NCBI GenBank assembly: GCA_031772625.1
Contig: CM062819.1
Location: 1,232,892,955 to 1,232,956,954 of the forward strand
From: Pinus tabuliformis
Taxonomy: Eukaryota > Streptophyta > Pinopsida > Pinales > Pinaceae
DNA: 64,000 bases
Direction of reading: 5' to 3'
Position 1 is the first letter of the stretch. Every line of letters starts with the position of its first letter. Of the stretch, positions 1 through 11,371 are shown in pieces. A model generated the notes under the pieces. It saw nothing but the letters and a program-made list of their open reading frames with translations, was not told the origin of the DNA and made no database searches. The position numbers and the translations under genes were made by a program.

Positions 1-343
1 CACAAAGCCATATAACCATATGCACATCAAATCAACACACAAAAATTTAACTGGCGGAAAAGGCAGAGAGCCATCATGTGGTCTCTCATGTTCATGTAAT
101 TCACATTATCCAAATAATTTAATAATACATTTAAATACATGAGTAAGTGGTCATAAGATAGTTCGTCTATAATAGACTCACTTGGTTGATACAATTTCTC
201 AACTTACACACTAATTTAGGAGAGCTAGTTGGAGAGAATCTCTCATCCAAACTAGACTCCTTAGTTTGAGGATTTCTCATGATTTTATTTATTTAATTTA
301 ATAATTGGATTTATTATTGATTTTTAAGAGATTGAGGCTAACA
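1..343 (-). repeat. Element I 3' LTR (truncated by window edge)
   Basis: Base 1 corresponds to position 2030 of the second copy. The alignment continues to GGCTAACA at 336-343 with a few substitutions. The adjacent polypurine tract (344-353, minus strand AAGGGGGGGA) identifies it as the 3' LTR of a minus-strand element. Confidence 0.88.
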
Positions 344-2018
344 TCCCCCCCTTAATGATAAATACAAAATGAACAAGGAACCATCTTCCAAGTTCTCAAG
401 TTGACCCTCAAAAAACATTTGCCTGAAAAACTGCTAAAGCTGGATGTTGAAGAAACTGCAATATGAAGAGACCATGAGTCGGCTGCATGACTGATTCATC
501 TCTAAACGTCGCTTGAAAGCTCCATCATGTGCCAAGCCACAAAAGGATCCAACTGTACTTTGCTTGAAAACAACATCTGGTGTCCACTGACAATTTGATG
601 AATGCTCACTGGCGTATTTGCTGATGATGATCGCCCATTGGCTAATGAAGATGCCCACTGGCTGTTTCACTAATGTTGTTGAGACTTTCAATATGAAAAC
701 CACTTGTCAATTTCATTGACATTTTCCCCCCTTTGTCAGCTAAAAGGAGAGGCAATCTTCTCCAAAATATATCTGAACTCCCCCCTTCAGGTTTAGGAGT
801 GTTTCATTGGTGTACTCCACCGTTCGACTGCACGAGAGTACCATCTTCATTTTTACTGATGGCTGCAATATGTGTGAGTGAATTCGATTGCAAAACTTAT
901 ACAATCATTTTATGGTTGACGAACATTCCCAAGGATCAATCCATGCATAATTGATATTTAATCTGGCAGGTTGGTCTTGTTTGCAACAATTCTCTGATGA
1001 ATGATTCTTCTTGCCACAATGGTGACAAGGATGGAGATCAAAACATTGATTTTCCAGATGACCGATTCTTTGACAATGAGAACATTTCAGTTTGTCTGCA
1101 ACTTGAGTTTGTGTGCATTTATATTTGTCTACAACTTCAGTTTGTGTTCATTGACGTCGGTTTGCAAGTTGCTGAGAACTTATTGAGGTGATTTGTTCAA
1201 GTAATCCGGCACTGACGAACTGAATGTGCTTTCAATAATCAGGGATATGTAAGTTGTCATTATCTTTGACATATCCTAAGTTTTCGATTTCGATTACTTT
1301 GAATTTCTTCCCATGGCTTGATGATGGGTTTGGAAGAAAGTTGAACTGGAACAACTTCAACACTTGAAGCTGGTTCGATGATTGAAGTCGAATGATCAAC
1401 TGTCTTTAGATTGGTCCAAGACTTGGAAGCAACACGCTTCTCTTGCAACTCAATTCTCTACAGTTGTGACTCCAGTTGAAGGAACTCAATCGTTTCATGT
1501 GCATGTTGAAGATGCACTTGAATGTCAGCAAGAGTGGTTTGATGATGTGCACCATGTCATCAGCTGATGATAACATTAAATTGTTAATAATTTGGGACAA
1601 TTGAATGTGTGTCGCATGTAGCCTTGCTTACTTTGAAGTCAGGCTTGCTTGTCGTAGAAGTCGTGCTCCAGCATGCCTCCTTCATCAGCGCCCATTACCC
1701 TCTGTAGCAAATCCCCTCAGACCAAAACCAATAGAAACCAAAAACCAAATCTTCTGAAACAAATCACAGCACCTCTCAGGCAGCAAAACAGAAAGCGAAA
1801 GCCAAAAACACACAGAATGCAATGCAATGAACGAAATCTCAACAGAGCCAGCAACAACGCTGTCATCTTATCCCACATGCATTGGCGGAAATGTGATCAT
1901 TGTGGTCATTCACCACTACACCATTTTTGTTGGTGGAATAAATATGTTGCAAATCCAATAAAGAAATGGGGCTACATATATGAAGGTTGCCAGGCTCTGA
2001 TTTAGCTATGATACCACA
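344..2018 (-). other. Element I internal region, non-coding
   Basis: About 1.7 kb between PPT and PBS. The short open frames here are not conserved in style, and none shows a retroelement motif. Length and lack of coding fit a TRIM/LARD-like non-autonomous copia derivative. I recognise nothing else in it. Confidence 0.6.
2005..2016 (-). other. Element I primer binding site (tRNA-iMet type)
   Basis: The minus strand reads TGGTATCATAGC two bases inside the LTR. This matches the usual copia PBS TGGTATCAGAGC with one change. Confidence 0.75.
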
Positions 2019-2372
2019 TGAACAATAATCACAAAGCCATATAACCATATGCACAACAAATTAACACACAAAAATTAAACTGGTGGAAATGGCAGATAGC
2101 CATCATGTGGTCTCTCATGCTCATGTAATTCACATTATTCAAATAATTTAATAATACATTTAAATACATGAGTAAGTGGTCTTAAGATAGTGTGTCTATC
2201 TTAGACTCACTTGGTTGAGACAATTTCTCGACTTACACACTAATTTAGGAGAGCTAGTTGGAGAGAATCTCTCATCCAAACTAGACTCCTTAGTTTGAGG
2301 AATTATCATGATTCTATTTATTTAATTTAATAATTGGATTTATTATTGAATTTTAAGAGAGTGAGGCTAACA
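2019..2372 (-). repeat. Element I 5' LTR
   Basis: A 354 bp repeat of 1-343 with ends TGAACA..CTAACA on the plus strand (TG..CA). H coding sequence begins at the very next base. Confidence 0.88.
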
Positions 2373-3197
2373 ATGAGGGTCAAGCCCCGCGAGGAGGATC
2401 CCAATGTGAATATTGTGCTATGAAGCAGAATGATGACTGGTGATGATAAAGGAAAGCAACCTGAAGAAAGTGAGTGGGTTCGCAAGGCTCCAGAAAAAGA
2501 AGTTGGGTTTGACCTGGAGCACATGAAGGAAACATTCATGGAAGCAAGGAAAAGCTTCACTGAGGCCTCTACCTCAGGAAGTCAGGACAAGCTATCTGAA
2601 GAAGTTGACCCCTCCATGCTTACCACTTTCTTGGAGACTTGTATGAAGCTGTTGCGCGACAGCAAGGCGGTGAAGGGGCTACAAGAACTGATAAATAAGT
2701 GTGCTGGTAAGGAAGGTGCTCCTGAAGGACACCACGCAGTTAGAAAGATAGGAAAACACAAGACGAGAATAGGGCATGAGATGAGGCTTATCGCACAAAT
2801 AGGAGAGTATGAAATGGATCAGGTTATTATGGATCTGGGGTCGGACGCGAATGTTTTTCCTAATCAAACATGGGAAAGAATGGGGAGACTTGCACTGAAA
2901 TGGTCCCCAATTCAGCTGAGGATGGTAAATCAACATGGAGTGACCGTAGATATAGACGGAGTGAGCGCGTTGGCCAATTTTGAAGTAATAGAGATTGTTG
3001 ATGACAACAATCCATACTTCACGCTCCTAGGAATTGATTGGGCCATTGATATGAATGGGGTAATCAATCTAAAGAAATGGATGATTTCATTTGAAAGGAA
3101 ATTGCTCCCTGTAGTAGTCCCATTAGACCCTGTAGAAGGATGGTTCTACATTGAACCAGTCCACGATTATGAGGAAAGCGATGATGATTTGAACTAG
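2373..3197 (+). pseudogene. Element H: C-terminal gag / aspartic protease region
   Basis: Reading continues from 2373 through one TGA near 2422, then stays open from 2430 to 3197. A gypsy-type retropepsin is seen: an active-site block near 2827-2850 reading IMDLGSDANVFP, where DLG replaces the usual D-T/S-G, and about 60 residues later a flap/helix block including LLGIDWAID. The N-terminal 100 residues are charged, as at a gag C-terminus. The upstream gag was cut off by element I and the window edge. It belongs to the same plus-strand element as the RT and integrase that follow. One stop is present and the remaining frame is open. Confidence 0.75.
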
Positions 3198-4140
3198 ATC
3201 TATAAGATAACAACATAAGATCAATTCTGGGTTAATCGGACAGCTGATGGACGAATTGCATGGGAAAGCGAAAGATCCTATACGTCAAATTCAGATGAAG
3301 AATTGGAGCACTAGCAGAATAGGTTACACGAAGTATCTACGCTGCGTTGTAATATGATTACTAAATCATTGCGTTGTGTATCATTCGAGGTAAGAAGTTT
3401 GCCTTGTCTAACTGATGTAGAAAATTTCTGGATGCATTTGAAAGGGAAGTACTAGAGAATCATCGCTTCCAAGTGTTGGATTTAGTGTTGCGCTCTACGC
3501 CTACACAGTGGTGGGGTACGCATAAAGATAGTTTTGACGAATGGTGCGAGTACAAAAGAATGATGAGATTGCAATTTGGTCACCAAAAAGTTCAACTAAC
3601 TGAAAAATATGATGGGAGAAATGATCCATGAGATCATTTAGCAAAATGGACTAGGGTTTATGGAATGGAGCCACAGCCGAAGTGGGTTTATATTCTCTGT
3701 CACACTTTGGACATTGTTCCTATGAATTGGTACTTGGAAACAGAGCTCCACCACGGTACTGTAGAGTGGGACATCTTACGAGAAGGATTTTTGATGATCT
3801 TCAGCTTTGAGGATGGGTTCGAAAGCATCGCCAAAGTGCTACAGGAGGTTAAGGCAACAATCTTCAGAATACACAAGATCCTTTAGACTTGATTCACCCA
3901 GATTCGAGCACCCAGCTGCACCATGAGTTGGAATGCTACAATATGGCCACTGAAGAAGATGATGAGGATCCAAGGAATATTAACATCCTAGAGGAAAAGG
4001 GCTGCCACGAAGTTGAGGGACCGTAGATAGAGAATCCAAACATCACTTCATCATTGAATACTAGACAAATGAACATTGGTACAAAAGCGGAGCTGAAATT
4101 TCCGAAGATTGGAGATTACTGGGATGTGCCATGGTAGATA
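3198..4140 (+). pseudogene. Element H: gag-like domain located after the protease
   Basis: Conceptual translation in shifting frames gives recognisable pieces of a retrotransposon gag-type helical domain, notably an open piece at 3665-3886 with HTLDIVPMNWYLETEL followed by GTVEWDILREGF. A gag-like block placed between protease and RT is an arrangement I know from some plant Ty3/gypsy polyproteins. Many stops and frameshifts mark it as dead. Which reading frame was ancestral at each break is inferred from fragment similarity only. Confidence 0.55.
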
Positions 4141-5062
4141 ATGTCGTTCAGTTGCTCCATGAATACCAGGATTTGTTCCCTACCAAATTTTCAGACCCAA
4201 AAGGTATCATAGGAGACTTGGGCGTGATGAAGATTACCTTGAAGCCGAGCGTGAAGCCGATCAAGCAGAGGCCATATTGCCTTAATCCCAAGTATAAATA
4301 AAAGGTTCGATTGGAGTTGGAAAAGATGCTTGTAGCGGGTATTATTGAACCAATGGAGGAATTTGATTGGGTGAGTCCAATGGTCATTCAAGAAAAGAAG
4401 CAAAATGATGAAATAAGAATTTGTGTAGATCTCAGGAAGCTTAACGATGCTTGCGCCCATGATCCTTTTACAACTCCTTTCACAGATGAGGTACTAGATA
4501 ATGTTGGAGGGCGGGAGGCTTATTCATTCACTGATGGGTTCTATGGATACCATAAGATTAAGATCGCCCCAGAAGATAGGAGTAAGACAACCTTTGCGAC
4601 AAAGTGGGGATGTTTCCAATATACAATGATGCCTTTTGGACTTAAGAATGCACCGGTGATCTTCTCACGTGTAGTCATCGCAACGTTCAAAGAATTCATT
4701 CACAAGTTCTTGGAGGTATATTTTGATGATTGGACAATGTTTGGGCTAGTAAAGCACCATGTAGCCAATTTGCGCTTGATGTTGGATACATGCTGAAGGT
4801 ATCAGATTGTGCTAAACCTAAAGAAATGCTTGTTCTGCGTCCCTTTCAGAATCTTGCTGGGTCATGTGGTATGCAGGAAAGGACTTATGGTGGACCCTAC
4901 TAAGATCGTGGTAATAATTAATTTGGAGGCACCGAGAAGTGTTAAATAGCTGCGCACAACACTGGGCCACACTAGGTACTATCGGAAGTTCATTAAAAGT
5001 TATGCCCAAATTACTGCGCCTATGGAGAAACTGCTGAAAAAGGATGCTACATTCTGTTGGGA
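4141..5062 (+). pseudogene. Element H: reverse transcriptase
   Basis: The open piece 4311-4796 carries the Ty3/gypsy RT fingers and palm. IRICVDLRKLNDAC is motif 2, FTDGFYGYHKIKI is motif 3, TMMPFGLKNAPVIFSR is motif 4, and the catalytic box is YFDDW (Y-x-D-D). Upstream frame (about 4145-4310) contains the usual entry block with KPIKQRPY, broken by a TAA. Downstream, fragments of the thumb/connection (about 4800-5062) are in other frames. It would have copied the element RNA into cDNA in virus-like particles. At least two stops and frame changes mean it is inactive. Confidence 0.85.
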
Positions 5063-5650
5063 TGAAGAATGTCAGCAGAGCCTGGATGTACTGAAGGAGA
5101 AAATGGTCACCGCGGTGATCCTAGTCTTTCCCATTTGAAGAAGGAATTTCATGTGGATGTGGATTCTTTGTGTATTGTGCTAGGAGCAATGCTGACACAG
5201 GCTGGTGAAGGAGAATTGGATCACCATATAGCATTTGCGAGTAGGAAGTTGTCTAACACTTAAAAGAATTACTCGACGACTGAGCGTAAAGGGTTGGCTA
5301 TGGTGTACGCGCTTCAGAAGTTTAGACATTACCTGCTAGGTGGAAATTTCAAGATGTACATAGACCATTTTGCATTGAAATATTTAGTTAATAAGCCTGT
5401 GTTGGGGGGGGGGGGAATATGCAGATCGTTGTTGTTGTTTCAGGAGTATGATTTTGAGGTGATTGTGAAGGCAGGAAGGTTGAATGTTAGGCCAGACCAT
5501 CTGTCGTGCATTAAAAATAGAGAGGAGCCTACCAATTTGGAGGAAGGGCTACCTGATGCACAGCTCTTCGCAATGCGCATCGTGGATAATCACTTTGTGG
5601 ACATTATCCACTTTCTGACTACGAGGACAACTCTAGAAGGATACAACAGT
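5063..5650 (+). pseudogene. Element H: RNase H
   Basis: Pieces 5069-5263 and 5294 onward show the RNase H domain that follows gypsy RT: HVDVDSLCIVLGAMLTQ (the nucleic-acid-facing first strand), AFASRKLSNT, LAMVYALQKFRHYLLG and KYLVNKPV. A TAA at about 5261 splits it. A run of 12 G at 5404-5415 falls where the usual GG-R-I-C-R-W-L block sits, giving extra glycines. It could be a slippage expansion or an assembly artefact. Confidence 0.8.
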
Positions 5651-6840
5651 CAGCAGAAGAAAGAATTGGCGGTACGCGCGGTAGAATTTTCGGTAAATGC
5701 ACGCCATTTGCATAAGATGGGATCAGACAAAATACTTCGGCGCTATGTGCCCGACTTTGAAAGAAACAGTATCCTCACTGAAGCTCATGGAGGAGCTGTG
5801 GGAGGACATTATGCAGGAAAAGCAACAGCGCAGAAGATTTTGCGTGCTAGGTTGTGGTGGCTGACGTTGCATAAGGATTCTAAAGAATATTGTAGGGCAT
5901 GCGATGCATGTTAGAGAATGGGCAGGCCATCACAAAGGGATGCGCTGCCTTTGAATCCGCAGGTGTCATTGCAGCTATTTGAAAAATGGCTAATTGATTT
6001 TGTAAGACCGATTTAGCCTCCAGGCAAGAAGATGAGTGCGCAGTATATCATCATCACGACTGAATATTTGACCAGATGGGTGGAGGTACAACCCGTGAAA
6101 GACTTTTCCAGGGAAACAACACCAAAATTGTTGTTCGAATATGTGCTGACCAAGTTTTTTTGCCTGAAGGTTTTGATGAGTGATCTTAGAACACATTTTC
6201 TCAATGAAACGAGTAGTGCGCTGAAAGAAGAGTTCCGGGTTTATCACCTGAAAAGTACACCGTATCATACTCAAGCTAATGACATGGTCGAGGATTTTAA
6301 TAAGATATTGGAGAATGCGCTAATGAAGGTTTTCAACACGCATCAGAATGATTGGGATGCATGCGTACCAACAGTGTTATGGGCATACAGAACTACTTGC
6401 AAATATATTACTGGTCAGTCACCTTTCTGGTTGGTCTATGATGTGGAAGTTGTAATGCCTATGGAGTATATCATGCCTAGTCTATGCATAGCAGCTTTCA
6501 CAAGAATGGTGGACCATAGAGCCTCAGAATATCAGCTCGCGCAGTTAACGAAGCTCAAGGAAGATAGGTTTTTGGTTGGATTCCATCAACAGGTTTAGAG
6601 AGAACGTGAAAAGAATTGGCATGATCGGCACATCAAACTGCGCAACTTCCAGGAAAATGATTTGGTTTTATTATATGACAGTGATTTTGATAAGTTTCTA
6701 GGAAAATTTCAGATGCACTGGCTAGGGCCATATGTTATCAAAGAGATCCATTTCAGTTCAGCTCGCGAAGTTGAATGGAGATCCATTTCCGGGAAGGGTA
6801 AATGGAAGTCGATTGAAGCCATACACTGAGGATCTGGCCC
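5651..6840 (+). pseudogene. Element H: integrase
   Basis: The HHCC zinc finger is at about 5770-5915 (H..GGHY..C-R-A-C-D-A-C). After a TAG at 5912-5914 the catalytic core follows: LIDFV supplies the first Asp, SDLRTHF the second (normally S-D-x-G-T-x-F), and ANDMVEDFN the Glu. The frame is open at 6032-6598, then a TAG, then a C-terminal part with WHDRHIK, LVLLYD and LGPYVIKEI (GPY/F module). Several point stops interrupt it. It inserts cDNA into the genome in the living family. Confidence 0.85.
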
Positions 6841-7353
6841 AATGACTACATGATGGTAGCACAATCTTAGTTCTCCAGATAGCTGCAAGGGGGCGCGGGA
6901 CTATCAACAACACAGCCCAATTAATAGAGCTACGCGATAGGGGGGCTGCGCGAAAATGAATGATGTCATAGTACCAAAAGAAGCACGAAGGGAGTCATGC
7001 TATAGGAGGAGAGACCATGCAGTGCAGCCAAAAAATGCCTGTTACAGTCATTTTTCATGATTTAACTACCAGGAGACGGTTAAGAGGAGCGGGGGGTGGC
7101 ATTTAAGGCATTTAAGGGTGAAATCTTTGGATATCTGCCGCCAAATTAACATTTATGAACGGATTTTGGGGGAGATAGTCGAATTTGAATTCGAATTGGC
7201 CTATAAATTACATATGGCCATCCAATGAAAAACACTTTTCATCCTTAGAATTTCATTGTTTATCTGTCGGTTGTTTATGAATCATGCTGATTTGGTCGCT
7301 AGTTTGGTATTTGATAAGTTACCCAAGGAAACCTAGCGTTTATTCTCAACACA
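6841..7353 (+). promoter_or_regulatory. Element H spacer between pol and post-pol ORF, with a TATA-like box
   Basis: No coding is seen. A GC/G-rich stretch (about 6888-6955, including CGATAGGGGGGCTGCGCG) is followed by AT-richer sequence with CCTATAAATTA at about 7200, roughly 150 bp before the ATG at 7354. This could be a separate promoter for the downstream ORF, or an old LTR remnant. Neither can be settled from sequence alone. Confidence 0.4.
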
Positions 7354-7422
7354 ATGTCTGGACCAGGAGAGACTGCTAGTACTGGTGGAGCTGTCGCCTC
7401 TGAGGGAGATTCTCTAGAGGTG
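7354..7422 (+). pseudogene. Element H: first exon-like part of post-pol ORF, split by element A
   Basis: ATG at 7354 opens a frame (MSGPGETASTGG...) that runs straight into the target duplication AGGTG (7418-7422). Across the 51.6 kb A insertion the frame continues without shift after the second AGGTG (59034-59038) with MSIETPSVV. This shows that A inserted into a then-continuous ORF. Confidence 0.8.
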
Positions 7423-9477
7423 TGATGAGCACTAGCATTGCAGCAAGAATGTTGCAACTCTTGGGGCTACCAAATTTACTTTATCAACCCAGGATTCATA
7501 CAAACTTGGAAGTGACAGTGCTATATACACAAGTAAAAGTGATGGTTCTGCCCTTTTGTCACTGTTTAGCTGGTGAGAGACCACTATGGTTTTTCAAGCC
7601 AGACTTCTATGGATTCAGAAGAAGCTTGATTACTGAGGAGGGAAAGAGAAATCTACTCTAAGAGAAATCTTGTCTACTGCAATAAGGAAAAATACTGAAA
7701 TCCAATGCTAAAATAACACCATTTTCTAACAAACTACTAAGAGACTATGCTTCAGAAAGAATGCTAAGTTAGCATGTATGAAATTCTATTGTCCTAAGCA
7801 TGTAAGTTCAAAACATCAAACATTACTACTGAGCATGTAAATGACTAGAATAAATATGTTTTTCTTTTTAAGAGTGTGAAAGCTAATCTCTTTTGGCAAT
7901 GGGGTAGGTGGCTTAGGAATGCTGGTGGATGGTTGGAAGGTTTGGGAGACCGTTAGGTGACATTGTATGGCTTCGTAGAGGCTTTTCCCTCAATTCAACC
8001 TCAAAATAGGCCACTACAAGAAAACCTACAGGATGTCCTAAAAACCTATAGGATTCCCTGTATTTCTACAAGATACAGCTGAGAGAAAAATGATGGGTGT
8101 TGAAGGTGATGGAAGGCTTAGGGAAGGTGGTTGGTGGATGGAATGAAGTAATAAAATGCCTAGGATCACTCAGAACTCAAAACCAAGGTTGGGAGATGGT
8201 TGGATTTGCTCAACATGCTTGGAGAAGTTTCCTTGTAAAATGATGAAATTGGTGAGGGTCTTAGTGAAAGCAAGGAATGATCATGGATGGATGAAGTTTT
8301 AGGAGGTTGTTGGCTATGAGATCTCTCTTTACTTATAAAACACCTGCACTACATCAAACATTGATATTTTCCCAAAAATCATGTAAACAAGGAGAATTTC
8401 AATAAGCTAGGAAAACAGAGTTTAATGAGCTAGTTGTCTACTTCATGCATGAGGAAAACTTGCAGAATAAGATGGAATCATTGATGATATCTATTGTAAG
8501 GCTGAATATGGAAGAAATGATGACTAGGTCCTACTCTTGAAACTTGATCAAATGCTGGCTTAAGTGCAGAAAACTTTAAATTCTATGAGAAAGTATAATT
8601 CTATCTTTTTGGGGCTGCATAGGAGTCATTTCCTCAAATCATGATCCCTGAAGGGAGAATTGAGGCCAAAACACCTATTGACAGCTTCTTGATGGTTATT
8701 TATCTCTTATAAACTACTTCTGAAGTAAAGCACAAATGGAAGCAAACTAATAAACAAACTAATCAAATCTACACTACTTGCAATGAAATTCTTATAAGGA
8801 CAATTTAACCATGAATCTATGAAATCAATCTAAGAATACAGATACAAGAAGAGGAGACTTTGCTGCTAGGTTTGGGCCCTAACTCAAGAGCTTCAACCCT
8901 CTTAGTTAACTCGGTACTGGATCGAGAAGAAGTTCATTCTCATAAAATTACATGGCAATGTCTTCCACAAGTCTGGAGCTCAAAAATAACTAGTGTTTTT
9001 ACAGTGAAAATTCAAATCCTAATGAGGCTCTAGGCCTCTTTATTTATACAACTAAAGTCCCCAACGACTTCCTTAAATCTATGGAGGCTCGGCTCCCAAA
9101 CTCAAGATAAATTAACTCTTTGACTGTCACTTGCCCAACTACCTTTTGATCTTCATGACTTGGTTGCTTGTACTCCAAGCTAATGTGATTGATGGAGGAA
9201 TATTCGAATGAAGGAGTAAATGAGGAGGATTTACCTCCTACAATCTCTCTTCATTGTCCCATTCGAGTTTCAGCCTTTAATCTTGACAAAATCCCTTATT
9301 TTCTCTCACAAACCTGCATTCAATGCACATTACTCCACTAGCCATGATATCTCACTTTGACTCATCTCATTAAACAAAATATAATCAAAACATGTAATAA
9401 ATTGTGAGAAGAGTTGATTTGACTAAGCTAGGGGGTGAATTAAGGTCCATATGGTTACCCAATGATGAGGCTCATCA
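7423..9477 (-). repeat. Element A 3' LTR
   Basis: 2055 bp with ends TGATGAGCAC..GGCTCATCA. It matches 44402-45429 plus 58028-59033. A minus-strand TATA box (TGTATAAATAAAGAGG, about 9045-9060) is conserved in the other copy near 58590-58605. Short open frames within it (for example around 7422-7661) are not genes. Confidence 0.92.
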
Positions 9478-9490
9478 TCACCCCCTACTG
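9478..9490 (-). other. Element A polypurine tract
   Basis: The minus strand reads AGTAGGGGGTGA directly before the LTR TGATGAG. The same tract borders the F 3' LTR. It primes plus-strand cDNA synthesis. Confidence 0.75.
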
Positions 9491-10309
9491 AAATTGTTTC
9501 TCATCCTCTGAGCAACTCAATGAATATCCATATATTTCATAGCCCTAGTGGCCTCCCTCACATCCCATGCTTTTGCTATGGTTTCCTCTTCTTGTGCATT
9601 GAATCATGCCTTCCTTTCTATCTCCTCCCACTGCTTTATGTCTTCCTCTTCCTTCCTTCCTTCTAACATCCCCAAGAGAAGTAGTGGATTGAGTCTCAAG
9701 CCAATCTAATTGAATTTGAGCCTTTGGATGGTTTGCTTGTACATGGGTGTCTTGTTCAGTGCTTCTCTCATTCTTTGAGGAGAATGGTACTCTCTAATTT
9801 TCAAACTATTTGGAAAAGTATTCCATCTCCCTTTGGCAAGCTTGCATGTTGTCATCCCCTAATAGCCTGAACATATCCTCAAAATGTGTAATTGCTTGCT
9901 CTTAGGAAGCGAGATACATGGGTGCAAGTTGAGGATCATTTGCGATTAAATTATATGTGTTGATGACATCCATTGGATTTGACTGCTCAGCTCGTATCAT
10001 GAGAGGCTCCATTTTTTCCCTTGTCAATATCTTATTCATTTCTGCAGCCCTTGCTTCTTCATGGTTCATCCATGATGCCAAATCCATCAACTATAAATCC
10101 CCTAGTTTTGCATTAGGGTCCCATACATTCAGATCTGTCAAGTCCATGTTATGCAAGTAGAACTCAGACACCTTAGCCCTATCCTCCAATGTACTTTGAT
10201 CACAAAGATAAATGAACTGTCTATAATCCTGGAATGCAATAGTGCCTCTCTATGCTAGGGTATTTATTTGGAACTGCAACCACTATTCCTTAAGGTATAA
10301 CTCATAGGA
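9491..10309 (-). pseudogene. Element A: C-terminal part of post-pol ORF (downstream of insertion B)
   Basis: The minus strand carries helical, charged coding pieces. One open stretch, 9902-10090, includes WMNHEEARAAEMNKIL, and it continues in both directions through point stops. At the B junction the frame joins that at 30670 across target duplication CTTAG. The protein has no recognised function. Composition suggests a coiled coil. Decay is extensive. Confidence 0.55.
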
Positions 10310-10314
10310 CTTAG

Positions 10315-11350
10315 TGTTACAGATCCATTTGGGCACATCAAATCCCAACATTCAATTCAATGTTTTAGGGCTCATAAAACCCTAAATTAAGTTGTTTCAT
10401 GCCCTAAACAAGTCAACCCTTTGAATGCCTCCTTCCCAGACAGTTTCATGACTTGAATACATCCAGAAATTGCCTCTAGAGGGACCAGCGCAGGTAAGCC
10501 CTTATGAAGGTGCTCTACAGAGCAGTTAAGTCCATTGCCAGGGTGCTTTGCAGAGCACTTAGGATTCCTTTCACCTGCACTGGGCAAGAATGAGTGAAAT
10601 TCACATAACGTTTGGCGAATATTCTTATCTTGTGGAGTCATCTAGAAGTTTCCATGTCTTATCAACCCCTATGAGCTCGAAAATGGATGAGGAATGAGTT
10701 AAGGATCATCCTATCCTCTCATCCCTTCCTCCATGGAACTAATTCTAAGTATGAAAGGCCATTCAATGTCACCATTAACGACAAAACCTCCTTCATATTC
10801 CTATAAATTGACCACTCATCTAAGTGATCAGTGGCCAGATTATGTTGAATTGTAAGGAGATAATGCTACTATGAGACTTGACTTTGGAGCAAATGATGTG
10901 ATGCCACAATCTTGCCTTGCTTTTGATGTGATGTGGATGGGATCCAAGCTGGAGGAATGACTTTGAATCAGACACTGATGGTTGTAATTCCTTCTTCTAT
11001 CTAATAAAATGTTTGAACCTTTTTCCATATGATGTGTTCTTTCGTAATGTTTATATGTATGAATTTATTTTGATTCCTTTCATTGATATTCAATGGATCA
11101 TATGGTTTGATCGGTTTTCGTCTTCTGTTGTGTTAACAAGGTACTTTTCAAGCGGTTTAAGTACGGGAAGGAGAGACGGAATCGATACAAGGGAGACAAG
11201 AGGAAAGTGGAAGTATAGGTAGGCCTTCTATCCTATCTTCTTATATATTGCTTATAGGGAAAGTCTAAAACACTCTAAACTATTGTTCTAGGCACAGCTA
11301 CTTGTCTAATGAATTAATATTTATCCGTAGATGCTAAATTCTCCAAAACA
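10315..11350 (+). repeat. Element B 5' LTR
   Basis: Matches 29631-30664 with scattered substitutions. A TATA-like CCTATAAATTGACC lies near 10800. It holds an inverted telomere-like pair (TTTAGGG..CCCTAAA, 10364-10386) and two near-palindromes of the TGCTCTACAGAGCA type (10528-10575). The short minus-strand frame at 10840-11028 recurs in the other LTR and is only repeat sequence. Confidence 0.92.
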
Positions 11351-11353
11351 AAT

Positions 11354-11371
11354 TGGCGACTCCACTGGGGA
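11354..11371 (+). other. Element B primer binding site
   Basis: TGGCGACTCCACTGGGGA starts three bases after the LTR end CAAAACA. This is the tRNA-Arg-type primer site of Ogre-like elements. Confidence 0.88.

Larger units (their letters stand above)
1..2372 (-). mobile_element. Element I: non-autonomous copia-like LTR retrotransposon, left end outside window
   Basis: Two near-identical direct repeats of about 350 bp (1-343 and 2019-2372) flank a non-coding interior. On the minus strand the LTR starts TGTTAGCC and ends TTGTTCA. The right copy is followed inward by a primer site matching initiator tRNA-Met (minus strand TGGTATCATAGC, about 2005-2016). The left copy is preceded by a purine tract on the minus strand (344-353), as expected for a 3' LTR. 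The first 11 bases of the left LTR lie outside the window, so the target duplication cannot be checked. No gag, protease, RT or integrase motif is visible in the 1.7 kb interior, so it would need proteins from another element. It interrupts the gag/protease region of element H. Confidence 0.85.

Noticed and set aside
434..2054. Several 60-110 codon open frames on both strands of element I
   Set aside because: No retroelement or host motif, overlapping each other on both strands, and located inside a non-coding LTR element.
10840..11028. Conserved 62-codon minus-strand ORF (also 30154-30342)
   Set aside because: Its conservation is due to the two B LTRs being copies of one sequence; no domain is seen.
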